64,000 nt of DNA from Roseibium algicola (GCF_001999245.1 NZ_CP019630.1:3315001-3379000); one strand, 5' to 3'; positions 10,664 to 19,262 are shown, counted from the stretch's first letter. Made by a program: numbers and translations. Notes: generated by a model not told the origin, from the sequence alone.

Positions 10664-10684
10664 CCCGGGCGCCACGCGCCCGGG
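10664..10684 (-). promoter_or_regulatory. Intercistronic GC hairpin between binding protein and ATPase genes
   Basis: CCCGGGCG, five-base loop, CGCCCGGG: a perfect eight-pair stem with no T tract, located between the binding-protein stop (10699) and the LivG start (10626). Such hairpins commonly protect the upstream message and allow higher expression of the binding protein than of the membrane parts. The role is inferred from position. Confidence 0.6.
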
Positions 10685-10698
10685 ACCGGTTCGATCCG

Positions 10699-11991
10699 TC
10701 AGAACGAACCCTTCGGGTAGGTGAGGGCGCTGACGCCTTCAAACTCGTCCGTCGGATAGACAAACTGCAGTTCGCCATCGTTCCACTGGGTCATCAGGAA
10801 CGGCTTGTCTGCAGGCAGCCCCAGTTCATCCCAGTTGAACCGACCGAGGATCGTGCGAACCGGCTCGTCCCTGGTGCGTTCCGACAACCATTTGCCCATG
10901 GCTTCATTGTCGGTTGAACCGGCACCGAGAATTGCTTGCTCGATGCCTTGGCAGACAGCGAAGGGAATGGCAGCGTCCTCATCGGGAACCGCCCCGAATT
11001 TTTCCTGATAGGAGGCGACGAAGTCGCTGTTGGAAAACGGTTCGCCGGCCAGTGTCGACTGAAACGGCGCATCTTTGTGCCAGGAGGTGTGAACCAGGAC
11101 GCCTTCTGCACTTGAACCGGTGCCTTCCAGGTATTCAGCCTGTGTTCCCTGGCTGAAATAGACGAGTTTCGGCTCCGCCCGGACTGTCTTGAGTGCGCGT
11201 GTCAGCTGGACCGCCTCTTCCGCGGAAGCTGTCAGTCCGATGATCAGTTCCGCTCCGGAGCGTTTCACCTGATTGGCAAGGTTGAGCCAGTCGCTGAAAC
11301 CTTCTTCAGGCCAACGCTCGGAAAAGACGACTTCGATGTTGTTTTCAGCAAGGTATCCCGGTGCGAGGTCGCGCACGAGTGAACCGTCCGCCGGGTCCAT
11401 GACCTTCTCGCCCATCAGACCGGACCAGACACCGTTTGCGAAGAAGTCGTCCGCGGATATCACGGCCGCAGTCTTGGGCGTTTCACCCTCGGGGATCAGG
11501 TCCTTGATGATGCCTGCGAGGGAAGCGCCGACATATTCGGCGGCATTCGGCTGGAAATAGAAGATGTTCTTGTGACCCTGCGTATAGATGCGCAGGGCGC
11601 CACCGGCCGGCAACGGGTGAACCATGTTGTTCTTTGCCAGAATGCTGGCGACAGGGAAGGACAGACGCGAGGAGAAGGTTCCGTACACCGCCTCCACGCC
11701 GTCGACATTGATGAAGCGTTCGTACTGGTTGATGGCGGTTGCCGGGTCGGATCTGTTATCGGAAACAAGCAGCTCGACCTGGCGACCCATGATGCCGCCG
11801 CGCTCGTTAATGAGATCGACACACAGTTCATAGCCTTGCTGGTGTTTTTGTCCGGCAATCGAAAAACCACCGGTCAAGGGCAGGCTGGCGCCGATCTTGA
11901 GCGGATCAGCCGCCTGAGCCATTCCGGTATAGCCAGATGCAAGCATGCTGGCAGACACAAGAGCTGCCACCGTCCAATTAATGCGTTTCAT
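10699..11991 (-). CDS. Periplasmic substrate-binding protein of the Liv-type ABC transporter
   Basis: A 430-residue type I periplasmic binding protein. I chose ATG 11991, preceded by GGGAGGAAAAAG; it gives the signal peptide MKRINWTVAALVSASMLASG with cleavage near MAQAADP. The mature part opens PLKIGASLPLTGGFSIAGQ, as in LivK/AmiC-like receptors, with GGIMGRQVELLVSDNRSDP and AVYGTFSSRLSFPVA. It is the first gene of the eleven-gene operon and captures the substrate. The distance from classical LivK suggests a non-amino-acid, perhaps aromatic, ligand. Confidence 0.93.
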   Translation of the reverse strand: MKRINWTVAALVSASMLASGYTGMAQAADPLKIGASLPLTGGFSIAGQKHQQGYELCVDLINERGGIMGRQVELLVSDNRSDPATAINQYERFINVDGVEAVYGTFSSRLSFPVASILAKNNMVHPLPAGGALRIYTQGHKNIFYFQPNAAEYVGASLAGIIKDLIPEGETPKTAAVISADDFFANGVWSGLMGEKVMDPADGSLVRDLAPGYLAENNIEVVFSERWPEEGFSDWLNLANQVKRSGAELIIGLTASAEEAVQLTRALKTVRAEPKLVYFSQGTQAEYLEGTGSSAEGVLVHTSWHKDAPFQSTLAGEPFSNSDFVASYQEKFGAVPDEDAAIPFAVCQGIEQAILGAGSTDNEAMGKWLSERTRDEPVRTILGRFNWDELGLPADKPFLMTQWNDGELQFVYPTDEFEGVSALTYPKGSF

Positions 11992-12157
11992 CTTTTTCCT
12001 CCCTGAAGATGAGATCAGATCCTTTTCGGTAGATCTGCGGTGGAGCCCTCCCAAGCCCTTGCACCATACCGTAGCCATTCGTCGTGCCCCTTGCTCACGT
12101 TCGAGATCGGGGCGGCATTCACATCACCTCATGCATTTCAGCAATCGAACGTAATCG

Positions 12158-12171
12158 TGCAATCGATTGCA
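12158..12171. promoter_or_regulatory. LacI-family operator O1
   Basis: Perfect 14-base palindrome TGCAATCGATTGCA with the central CG that is typical for LacI/GalR operators. It lies 167 bases before the binding-protein start. Confidence 0.85.
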
Positions 12172-12457
12172 CAGATATTCGCAATAATATGCGCGACGAA
12201 AATCGTCACGCTCTGATCCGGATGTGCCGGACAGGAAAAGTCTGACTCCCTCCCAAATCATCGATAGCGCCCGAAACACGTGTCGTGTTTCAGAGCGTTG
12301 GGCCGACGCCTCTCCCAAGGCTGACAGTCCCAAATCGAAGCACAGATCTTTCGCTCGTCCAACCCGCTTTGGGTTTGCCCTCGCCACAATGAACGAACCG
12401 CACGTACCGGTGCGGTGCCCATTTCAGGCAAGTCGCAGAACGCGAAATCCAAATCTC

Positions 12458-12471
12458 TGCAATCGATTGCA
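12458..12471. promoter_or_regulatory. LacI-family operator O2
   Basis: Same perfect palindrome TGCAATCGATTGCA, centred 300 bases from O1 and 55 bases from O3. Confidence 0.85.
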
Positions 12472-12512
12472 TAATCGGTAACACGATCACAAACGAGGTG
12501 TCAACAGTTTTA

Positions 12513-12526
12513 TGCAATCGATTGCG
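12513..12526. promoter_or_regulatory. LacI-family operator O3
   Basis: TGCAATCGATTGCG, one base off the palindrome of O1 and O2, ending 44 bases before the regulator's ATG. It probably overlaps the regulator promoter and gives autoregulation. Confidence 0.82.
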
Positions 12527-12570
12527 AAGAGGGCTCCATCCGGCTATATGGAGGGTGGGAGGACGCAAAG

Positions 12571-13602
12571 ATGAGCCGACGGCCGACACTGAAGGATATA
12601 GCCCGGGAAACAGGTGTTCATGTTTCCACGGTTTCCCGTGCGCTTGATCCGCAAAAGCGCAGTTCGCTGACCGAAGAAATTGTCGTGAAGATCCGTCAAG
12701 CGGCCGACAGGCTGGGGTATCGGCCCAACCGGATTGCCTTCAGCTTGCGCAAGCAGAAGTCGATGACGGTCGGGGTGATGATCCCGGATATCACCAACAT
12801 GATTTTCCCGCCGATCGTTCGCGGCATCGAAAGTGTGATGGAGCCGCTGGGTTATGCTTCCATCATCGTCAACACTGATGGTGACAGTGACCGGGAGCGC
12901 CGATTAACGGAGACGCTTCAGGAGCGCGGCGTGGATGGCATAATCCATACGGCTGTGTTGCGCAGCGATCCCAATATCGTGGAAGCGGCGCGCCAGGGTC
13001 TTCCGGTTGTCACGCTGAACCGAAAGGTCGAAGAAGCCGAGATCCCATATGTGATCAACGACGAGGAAGCCGGAATCCGCATGATTTTTGATCATCTTCA
13101 TGATCATGGTCACCGGCGAATTGCGCATCTTGCCGGACCTCGGGACTTGTCGACCGGGCTGCTGCGCCGTGAAGCGTTCTGCTCGGTTGCCCGGGACTAC
13201 GGACTTTCAGCCGATGCACTTGTCATCGAGGAAGCCTGCCGTTTCGAGGAGGAGGAAGGCCGCCGTTGTGCGAAAGAGATATTGAGCCGGTCACCAGAGA
13301 CAACCGCAATTCTGTGCGCCAATGACAGGCTGGCCCTCGGGGCCATGGATTATTGCGCCAGAAACGGGCATCCGTGCCCCGACAAGATTTCCATCACCGG
13401 CTTCAACGACATGCCGTTCCTGGATCTCATTCCGCCTGGCCTCACAACAGTGCGCATAGAACAGTTTGATGCAGGGGCCACCGCTGCCCGGCTGCTGGTT
13501 CAGATGATTGACGGCTGTGACGGCAAGGTTCCAAGGGAAACAGTTCTTCCGGTCAGCCTGAAATGCCGAAACAGCGTCCTTCGGATAGAAACCGACCATT
13601 AG
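12571..13602 (+). CDS. LacI-family transcriptional regulator of the aromatic operon
   Basis: A 343-residue LacI/GalR protein. The N-terminal HTH and hinge helix are complete (PTLKDIARETGVHVSTVSRAL, then YRPNRIAFSLR), and the effector domain is RbsB-like (VGVMIPDITNMIFPPIVRGIE, GHRRIAHLAGP, ILCANDRLALGAM, ISITGFNDMP). ATG 12571 follows GGAGGACGCAAAG. It is divergent from the catabolic operon, and three LacI-type operators lie between them. It probably represses the operon until an imported compound or intermediate binds. Confidence 0.95.
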   Translation: MSRRPTLKDIARETGVHVSTVSRALDPQKRSSLTEEIVVKIRQAADRLGYRPNRIAFSLRKQKSMTVGVMIPDITNMIFPPIVRGIESVMEPLGYASIIVNTDGDSDRERRLTETLQERGVDGIIHTAVLRSDPNIVEAARQGLPVVTLNRKVEEAEIPYVINDEEAGIRMIFDHLHDHGHRRIAHLAGPRDLSTGLLRREAFCSVARDYGLSADALVIEEACRFEEEEGRRCAKEILSRSPETTAILCANDRLALGAMDYCARNGHPCPDKISITGFNDMPFLDLIPPGLTTVRIEQFDAGATAARLLVQMIDGCDGKVPRETVLPVSLKCRNSVLRIETDH

Positions 13603-14232
13603 AGAGCGCCTGACCTCTGCTGGCCGGGCGATTTTTGCGCAGCAGCCTCGAGTGCGCCGTCATCCGGCCCTGGGGTGAAGAACAGTCACCCCAAAAGACT
13701 ACTGACCAGGCACATCGTTCCCCTGGGACGACACTCGTGACAACGCCTGTCAGCTTCAGTTTGGACGATCGGGGTGCCTTGATCGCGAGCCTGGTTTGCT
13801 TGAGCCCGCATTTCACTGTTGGCTCCTTCCATTTGGTGAGCCCGATCGACGAGTTCAGAATGTGGTCGGTGAGCCAGATCGTTGATGTTCTTTCGGTTCT
13901 TTCGCCTTCGTTGCCGGACCGTACAGCCGCGTAAACGTTCAGTGCCCGGCTAGTGGCACTCATTCATTCGTCTTTTCAGATACTTACGAAAGTGACCGAT
14001 CCGGCAAGCTGATGGTTGCTGGGTCGTCCTGCTTCTTTCAAACGCTCGGTTCGAGCCGCGGTTGGGCAGCCGCAGCTTCTGCTCTCGGCGACAAGGCTTC
14101 CCAAAAACACTGTAGTCAAGCGTCCCTTGAACAAATTAGTTCATAATGTGATTGTGATTATTGGATTTGTTGAATATATATCCACAATATGAACTTTTTG
14201 AATTAGGTGTCTGAGCAGGGGGAGATGCATCA
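13603..14232. other. Long intergenic region upstream of the gabD-hpa operon
   Basis: About 630 bases. Open frames on both strands between 13635 and 13963 have no recognisable family features and no good start context, so I do not call them genes. The last 100 bases are AT-rich and hold the operator-like inverted repeat at 14139-14194. Confidence 0.6.
14139..14194. promoter_or_regulatory. Operator pair upstream of gabD (putative IclR sites)
   Basis: GTTCATAATGTG (14139-14150) and CACAATATGAAC (14183-14194) are inverted copies matching at 11 of 12 bases. The CATAATATG core recurs before prpB. The region is AT-rich, as expected for a promoter. A TTGAAC at 14127 may be a -35 element, but no clear -10 was found. 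Confidence 0.65.
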
Positions 14233-15690
14233 GTGTTAAAAGACAGGAGCCTTCTCTGCGAAAGCGTCCGTATTGGTGAAGGCAACTACGAAGCGGGTAT
14301 TGAGGGCCTTACCGTCACGAACCCGGCGACCAGCGCGTGCCTCGGCAATGTTCCCAACCTTGGGGGCGCCGAGACAGAGTTGGCCATCAGACATGCCAGA
14401 GAGGCACAGGCCGATTGGGCCGCACAGCCTGCGAAGGCACGGGCCGAGGTGCTTCAGCGCTGGTTTGCGTTGATTGTCGAGAATGCTGACGATCTGGCGC
14501 GCATCATCACCCTGGAACAGGGCAAGCCTTTGAAAGAGGCGAAAGGGGAAGTCCTCTACGGTGCCTCCTATGTCGAATGGTTTGCCCAGGAAGCGCGCCG
14601 CATATACGGCGAGACGATACCTGCGACGTCCCGGGACAAGCGCCTCCTGGTGATCAGGCAGCCTGTTGGTGTGGTTGCGGCGATCACCCCCTGGAACTTT
14701 CCGAATGCGATGATCACAAGAAAGGTTGCACCGGCATTGGCTGCCGGGTGCGCAATCATCGTCAAGCCCGCCGAGCAAACGCCTTTTTCAGCCCTTGCGC
14801 TGGCGACGCTCGCCGAGCGTGCAGGTGTTCCGCCTGGTCTCTTCACGGTTATCACGGGGGACGCGCGCAGGATTGGCGCAGCGATGACCTCCAGTCCCTT
14901 CGTGCGCAAGCTGTCCTTTACCGGCTCAACGGACGTCGGCAAGTTGCTGATGCGGCAGTGCGCAGACACCGTCAAGAAGATCTCGCTGGAACTCGGCGGC
15001 AATGCGCCTTTCATCGTCTTCGATGATGCCGATGTGGAAGCCGCCGTCGAAGGGGCTGTGGCCGCCAAATTCCGCAACAGCGGCCAGACCTGCGTTTGCG
15101 CCAATCGCATCTATGTGCAGTCGGGTGTTCACGACGCATTCGTTGCCGCCCTGGTGAAGCGGATGCGGACCATGAAGGTCGGCGACGGGCAGGCTGGTGA
15201 TACGGACCTTGGTCCGCTGATTGACGTTTTAGCCACAGACAAGGTCCAGGCGCATATCTCGGATGCCATTGCCAATGGTGCCAGGATTGAACTGGGCGGA
15301 ACGCATCATTCCCTTGGTGGCACCTTTTTTCAGCCGACCGTTCTGACAGGTGTGCACCATGAGATGCGCATCGCACGTGAAGAGACCTTCGGGCCTGTGG
15401 CGCCAGTCTTCCGTTTCGACACGGAAGAAGAAGTGATCACGCTTGCCAACGACAGCGAGTACGGGCTCGCAGCCTACTTCTTTACACGCGACCTCGCGCG
15501 CAGTTGGCGGGTCGGCGAGCGTCTCGAGTACGGCATGGTCGGCATAAACACGGGCCTGATCTCCACTGCCGAAGCACCGTTCGGCGGCATCAAGCAATCC
15601 GGCCTGGGACGGGAGGGATCCCGCCTCGGCCTGGATGAATACCTGGAAGCCAAATACCTGTGTGTTGGCGGAATCGATGAAGGAAATTGA
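14233..15690 (+). CDS. gabD: NAD(P)-dependent succinate-semialdehyde dehydrogenase
   Basis: A 485-residue aldehyde dehydrogenase of the GabD type. Diagnostic segments are RRIYGETIPATSRDKR, ITPWNFPNAMITRK, KLSFTGSTDVGK, LELGGNAPF (Glu253) and the catalytic SGQTCVCANR (Cys287), ending APFGGIKQSGLGREGS. The start is GTG 14233 after AGGGGGAG. It oxidises succinate semialdehyde to succinate, which is what is needed after HpaI, encoded three genes downstream. It is closer to GabD than to HpaE, the other dehydrogenase of the homoprotocatechuate pathway. Confidence 0.94.
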   Translation: MLKDRSLLCESVRIGEGNYEAGIEGLTVTNPATSACLGNVPNLGGAETELAIRHAREAQADWAAQPAKARAEVLQRWFALIVENADDLARIITLEQGKPLKEAKGEVLYGASYVEWFAQEARRIYGETIPATSRDKRLLVIRQPVGVVAAITPWNFPNAMITRKVAPALAAGCAIIVKPAEQTPFSALALATLAERAGVPPGLFTVITGDARRIGAAMTSSPFVRKLSFTGSTDVGKLLMRQCADTVKKISLELGGNAPFIVFDDADVEAAVEGAVAAKFRNSGQTCVCANRIYVQSGVHDAFVAALVKRMRTMKVGDGQAGDTDLGPLIDVLATDKVQAHISDAIANGARIELGGTHHSLGGTFFQPTVLTGVHHEMRIAREETFGPVAPVFRFDTEEEVITLANDSEYGLAAYFFTRDLARSWRVGERLEYGMVGINTGLISTAEAPFGGIKQSGLGREGSRLGLDEYLEAKYLCVGGIDEGN

Positions 15691-15691
15691 C

Positions 15692-16570
15692 ATGACGGCA
15701 TATGAGCCAGCCATTGCAGCGTTTCGGGCAGAAGGCGCCCTGCGTTATGGCGTCCTGACAGGCGATGATCTGGTGGACGTGACCGACAATCTGGAAGCCC
15801 GGTTCAGCAATCTTCTGGACGTTGTTGCCGCCGGCGCCCTGCCGGAACTGGTCAAGGCCGGCGAGGGGCGTCCGGTGAGCTATCGCGCGGCAGATGTCGC
15901 CTTCCAGATTCCGATCGCCGCTCCCCAGAAGATCATCTGCGTCGGGGTGAACTACCCGGACAGGAACGCAGAGTACAAGGATGGCCAGGCACAACAGATG
16001 CGGCCGTCTCTTTTTCCGCGGTTTGCGAGCGGGTTCACCGGTCATGGCCAGCCACTGATCCGGCCACCGGAAAGCGATCAGCTTGATTATGAAGGCGAGA
16101 TTGCGATCGTCATCGGAAAAGCCGGCCGTCGCATTCCGCGCGAGACGGCATTCGACCATATTGCCGCGATTACCCTTTGCAACGAGGGAACGATCCGCGA
16201 CTGGACGCGCCATGCGAAATTCAACGTGACGCAGGGCAAGAACTGGGAAAGGACCGGCAGCATCGGCCCGGCTCTCGTCCCGCTGCATTCCCCGGCCCAA
16301 TTGCAGGATGTTGCTCTTGTAACCCGGGTCAACGGTGAGGTTCGCCAGCAGGACAGGACGTCGAGAATGATTTTCGACTTCCCCTATATCGTCAATTACG
16401 TCTCGACATTTGCACAGCTGATGCCTGGCGACATTCTGGTCTGTGGCACTCCGACAGGTGCCGGCGCAAGGATGGAGCCCCCTTGCTGGTTGAAGCCGGG
16501 TGATATTGTGGAAGTCGAAGCCGAAGGCATCGGTATCCTGCGCAACGGCATTGAGGACGAAAAATGCTGA
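15692..16570 (+). CDS. Fumarylacetoacetate hydrolase-family protein (HpaG-like decarboxylase/isomerase)
   Basis: A 292-residue FAH-family enzyme. The family core is clear: KIICVGVNYPDR, LDYEGEIAIVIGKAGR with metal-binding acidic residues, GTIRDWTRHAKF, GDILVCGTPTGAGARMEPP and LKPGDIVEVE. ATG 15692 follows AAGGAA; an in-frame ATG at 15677 is less likely. The stop overlaps the next start (ATGCTGA). In this context it probably decarboxylates 5-oxopent-3-ene-1,2,5-tricarboxylate as HpaG does. Unlike enteric HpaG it has one FAH domain rather than two. Confidence 0.88.
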   Translation: MTAYEPAIAAFRAEGALRYGVLTGDDLVDVTDNLEARFSNLLDVVAAGALPELVKAGEGRPVSYRAADVAFQIPIAAPQKIICVGVNYPDRNAEYKDGQAQQMRPSLFPRFASGFTGHGQPLIRPPESDQLDYEGEIAIVIGKAGRRIPRETAFDHIAAITLCNEGTIRDWTRHAKFNVTQGKNWERTGSIGPALVPLHSPAQLQDVALVTRVNGEVRQQDRTSRMIFDFPYIVNYVSTFAQLMPGDILVCGTPTGAGARMEPPCWLKPGDIVEVEAEGIGILRNGIEDEKC

Positions 16571-17364
16571 GTGCCGCGCAGGTGCAGGACGTGGCGGCCG
16601 AACTTCTGGAAGCGGAAGCGACCCGGCAACAGACTGGCCTTCTCAGCGTGCGTTACCCGGACATCTCGCTGGATGATGCCTATGCCATACAGGGGGCGCA
16701 ACTTGCGACCAAACTGGCAGTCGGGCGGCGCATCCTGGGGTGGAAAATCGGCCTGACATCCAAGGTTATGCAGAACGCACTCGGTATCGATACGCCGGAT
16801 TCGGGCGTGCTTTATGACGACATGCTGTTCCCTGATGGCGGGCAGGTGCCACGCGGCCGATTTATCGAACCGCGCGTGGAAGCCGAGATAGCGTTTGTGA
16901 TGAAGGCGCCAATCGATGGCAACGTGTCCCGTGAAGATGTGATCGCGGCGACGGATTATGTCAGCCCCGCGCTTGAAATCCTGGACACCCGCATCTTGCG
17001 TGCTGATCCGGAGACGGGAACGCGCCGGCGCATCTTCGACACCGTGGCGGACAATGCCGCCAATGCGGGCGTGGTTCTGGGAGCTCAACGGCATGACCCC
17101 GGCGACGTGGATCTTCGCTGGGTTGGGGCTATCGTCGAACAGGATGGTGAGGTCATGGCCACCGGTCTTGGTGCGGCTGTCTTGAACGACCCCGTGATGG
17201 GGCTCGTCTGGCTTGCCCGGCGGATGGCGAGCTACGGCCACCGCATCGAACCCGGCCAGATCGTCCTGACGGGATCGTTTATCGGCCCCATCGAATGTCC
17301 ACCCGGCACGGCGATCCGGGCCGACTTCGGACCGTTTGGCGCCGTCTCCACCAGATTTGCGTGA
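16564..17364 (+). CDS. hpaH: 2-oxo-hept-4-ene-1,7-dioate hydratase
   Basis: A 266-residue hydratase of the HpaH/MhpD family. It matches HpaH along its length: YPDISLDDAYAIQ, GWKIGLTSKVMQNA, FIEPRVEAEIAFV (metal site), DPETGTRRRIFDTVADNAANAGVVLG and GQIVLTGSFIGPI. It adds water to 2-oxohept-4-ene-1,7-dioate, giving 4-hydroxy-2-oxoheptanedioate, the substrate of HpaI encoded next. It overlaps the preceding gene by seven bases. Confidence 0.93.
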   Translation: MLSAAQVQDVAAELLEAEATRQQTGLLSVRYPDISLDDAYAIQGAQLATKLAVGRRILGWKIGLTSKVMQNALGIDTPDSGVLYDDMLFPDGGQVPRGRFIEPRVEAEIAFVMKAPIDGNVSREDVIAATDYVSPALEILDTRILRADPETGTRRRIFDTVADNAANAGVVLGAQRHDPGDVDLRWVGAIVEQDGEVMATGLGAAVLNDPVMGLVWLARRMASYGHRIEPGQIVLTGSFIGPIECPPGTAIRADFGPFGAVSTRFA

Positions 17365-17369
17365 TCGTG

Positions 17370-18131
17370 ATGACCTTAGCGAAAAACCTCTTCAAGGCGC
17401 GGCTTGCAAAGCCGGAGACCCAGATTGGCCTTTGGATGGCGCTGGCACATCCCGGCGCCGCGGAAATTTGCGCAGGCGCTGGCTTTGACTGGCTCGTCAT
17501 CGATGCCGAACACGGACCGAACGGGCTTGCCGAAATCATGGCGCAGCTGCGGGTTCTCTCCGGCAGCAGCCATCCGGTGGTTCGCGTCCGTGAGAATGAC
17601 CGTGCCCTGATCAAGCAGATGCTGGATATAGGGGCGCAGACAATTCTGGTGCCGATGATCGAAACGGCGGCGGAGGCGCAGGAAGCCGTGGGTTCGGTCC
17701 GTTATCCGCCGGAGGGCGCGCGCGGTGTCGGCGCGGCCCTGGCAAGGGCGTCGGACTATGGTCGCATCACCGACTATCTGCACACGGCAAACAAGCAGGT
17801 GTGTCTGCTTGTGCAGGTCGAAAGCTGCAAGGGCATCGATGCGCTGGACGAGATACTGGCGGTTGAAGGTGTCGATGGCGTCTTTGTCGGGCCAGCGGAT
17901 CTGGCCGCGGACATGGGCTATGTCGGCAAGCCCGACGCGGCTCCGGTACAGGCGGTCGTGGTTGAGGCCCTTTCGCGGATCAGGGCCGCGGGAAAGCCTG
18001 CCGGTATCCTGACGTCCAATCGTGAACTTGCGCATCGTTATGCGCTCATGGGTGTCGAGTTTCTGGCCGTTGGGGCTGATGTTGGTGTCTTTGCCCGCGG
18101 TCTTGCGGAGTTGAGGCAGGCGTTTCCCTGA
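17370..18131 (+). CDS. hpaI: 4-hydroxy-2-oxoheptane-1,7-dioate aldolase
   Basis: A 253-residue class II pyruvate aldolase of the HpcH/HpaI family: IGLWMALAHP, AGAGFDWLVIDAEHGPN, VPMIETAAEAQEAVGSVRYPPEGARGVG, VQVESCKG (metal-binding Glu) and VDGVFVGPADLAADMG. It cleaves 4-hydroxy-2-oxoheptanedioate to pyruvate and succinate semialdehyde. I took ATG 17370; in-frame GTG 17361 overlaps the hpaH stop (GTGA) and is a real alternative because ATG lacks a clear ribosome site. A strong terminator follows. Confidence 0.94.
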   Translation: MTLAKNLFKARLAKPETQIGLWMALAHPGAAEICAGAGFDWLVIDAEHGPNGLAEIMAQLRVLSGSSHPVVRVRENDRALIKQMLDIGAQTILVPMIETAAEAQEAVGSVRYPPEGARGVGAALARASDYGRITDYLHTANKQVCLLVQVESCKGIDALDEILAVEGVDGVFVGPADLAADMGYVGKPDAAPVQAVVVEALSRIRAAGKPAGILTSNRELAHRYALMGVEFLAVGADVGVFARGLAELRQAFP

Positions 18132-18154
18132 TCATTTCCCGGTTACGGCCGGGT

Positions 18155-18173
18155 GTGTCCATATTATGAACAC
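18155..18173. promoter_or_regulatory. CATAATATG-type operator after hpaI
   Basis: GTGTCCATATTATGAACAC is an almost perfect 19-base palindrome with the same core as the sites before gabD and prpB. It lies just before the hpaI terminator and about 160 bases upstream of the prpB operators, so it may be an auxiliary site. Confidence 0.6.
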
Positions 18174-18175
18174 GC

Positions 18176-18213
18176 AGGCCCGTTGCGCGGAAGCGCGGCG
18201 GGCCTTTGTTTTT
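18176..18213 (+). terminator. Rho-independent terminator after hpaI
   Basis: AGGCCCGTTGCGC, loop GGAA, GCGCGGCGGGCCT form a 13-pair stem with two T-G pairs, followed by TTGTTTTT. It separates gabD-hpaI from the prpB transcript. Confidence 0.9.
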
Positions 18214-18262
18214 GGCTGTTTTCTGCGGCTGAGGCGGCTCGAAATCATCGGGAAATAACGTA

Positions 18263-18333
18263 TTGACTTTGAAAAAAGCCATAATATGATCTTTATCAAA
18301 TAAAGACTTCAAAAAATGATCATATTATGATCA
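18263..18333 (+). promoter_or_regulatory. prpB promoter with overlapping CATAATATGA operators
   Basis: TTGACT (18263-18268), 16 bases, TATGAT (18285-18290) fit a sigma-70 promoter. CATAATATGATC covers the -10, and the odd-centred perfect palindrome TGATCATATTATGATCA (18317-18333) follows just past the expected transcription start. The layout suits repression. The probable binder is the IclR protein encoded at 22697-23467, which is inference. Confidence 0.72.
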
Positions 18334-18354
18334 GTCAAAAATGAGAGGTTCATA

Positions 18355-19242
18355 ATGACGACACTTTCGGCAGGCGCACGGTTCCGGCAGGCCTTGAAGG
18401 AAGAAAATCCGCTTCAGGTCATGGGGTCGATCAATGCCTACACGGCGATGATGGCAGAGCGCGTGGGCTACAAGGCTCTTTATCTTGCCGGTGCAGGCGT
18501 TGCGAACGCATCCTACGGGCTTCCCGATCTCGGCATCACGAACCTGAGTGACGTGCTGACGGATCTCCGCCGCGTTACGGATGCAAGCAGTCTGCCGGTA
18601 CTGGTTGATGTCGATACCGGCTTCGGGGGTGCCTTCACCATCGCGCGCCTTGTGCGCGGCCTGATCAAGGACGGCGCCGGTGCCATGCACATGGAAGATC
18701 AGGTTCAGCTCAAGCGGTGCGGTCACCGTCCGGGCAAGGAGATCGTTTCCAAGCAGGAGATGGTTGACCGCGTCAAGGCCGCCGTGGATGCAAAGACCGA
18801 CGATCAGTTCTTCATTGTTGCCCGCACGGATGCGCTGGCCATCGAGGGCCTGAACGGTGCGATCGACCGGGCCTGTGCCTACGTCGAGGCTGGCGCCGAC
18901 ATGATCTTCGCAGAAGCCTGCACGGAGTTGTCGCAGTACAAGGCTTTCGTCGATGCGCTCGACACGCCCTATCCGGTTCTCGCCAACATTACCGAGTTTT
19001 CCAAGACGCCGAACTTCACTCTGGACGAGCTGCGCAGCGTCGGTGTTTCAGCGGCGCTCTACCCCTTGTCTGCGAATCGCGCAATGAACGCGGCAGCCCT
19101 GAAGGTTTACAAGCATATTCGTGAGGTCGGATCGGCGACCGGTGTGCTGGATATCATGCAGAAGCGCGAGGAACTCTACGACTTCCTGAACTACCACGAC
19201 TACGAAAGGAAGATCGACGAGTTGTTCCAAAGTCGGAAGTAA
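18355..19242 (+). CDS. prpB: 2-methylisocitrate lyase (isocitrate lyase/PEP mutase family)
   Basis: A 295-residue protein that aligns to PrpB along its length: [35 protein letters not shown], the Mg-binding VDVDTGFGG, catalytic loop [14 protein letters not shown] (Cys122), [12 protein letters not shown] and a tail [11 protein letters not shown]. PrpB cleaves 2-methylisocitrate to pyruvate and succinate. No prpC, prpD or acnM is next to it; instead it leads a TTT transporter operon with hpaF. It may therefore act on a related hydroxy tri- or diacid. Family is certain; the substrate here is open. Confidence 0.88.
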   Translation: MTTLSAGARFRQALKEENPLQVMGSINAYTAMMAERVGYKALYLAGAGVANASYGLPDLGITNLSDVLTDLRRVTDASSLPVLVDVDTGFGGAFTIARLVRGLIKDGAGAMHMEDQVQLKRCGHRPGKEIVSKQEMVDRVKAAVDAKTDDQFFIVARTDALAIEGLNGAIDRACAYVEAGADMIFAEACTELSQYKAFVDALDTPYPVLANITEFSKTPNFTLDELRSVGVSAALYPLSANRAMNAAALKVYKHIREVGSATGVLDIMQKREELYDFLNYHDYERKIDELFQSRK

Positions 19243-19262
19243 TTGAGCAAAGGGAGGAAAGA

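Larger units (their letters stand above)
11992..12570. promoter_or_regulatory. Divergent control region between catabolic operon and LacI-family gene
   Basis: A 579-base region without a convincing gene. It holds three near-identical palindromes (listed separately) plus a half site GCAATCG at 12141. The arrangement, one site on the operon side and two on the regulator side, suggests repression by DNA looping and autoregulation. Promoter hexamers could not be assigned with confidence. Confidence 0.75.

Noticed and set aside
9826..10917. A 363-codon plus-strand frame
   Set aside because: Antisense to livG and the binding-protein gene, with no recognisable domain.
13553..13963. A 136-codon minus-strand frame and a 99-codon plus-strand frame after the LacI gene
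   Set aside because: No family motifs, no ribosome site, overlap with the LacI 3' end, and mutual overlap on opposite strands. I looked for transposase remnants and saw none.
14233..15690. Assigning the dehydrogenase as HpaE
   Set aside because: Its motifs match GabD closely (RRIYGETIP, SGQTCVCANR) and differ from HpaE at the catalytic Cys region.
18355..19242. Reading prpB as part of a complete methylcitrate cycle
   Set aside because: No prpC, prpD or acnM is adjacent, and the operon continues with TTT and hpaF genes.
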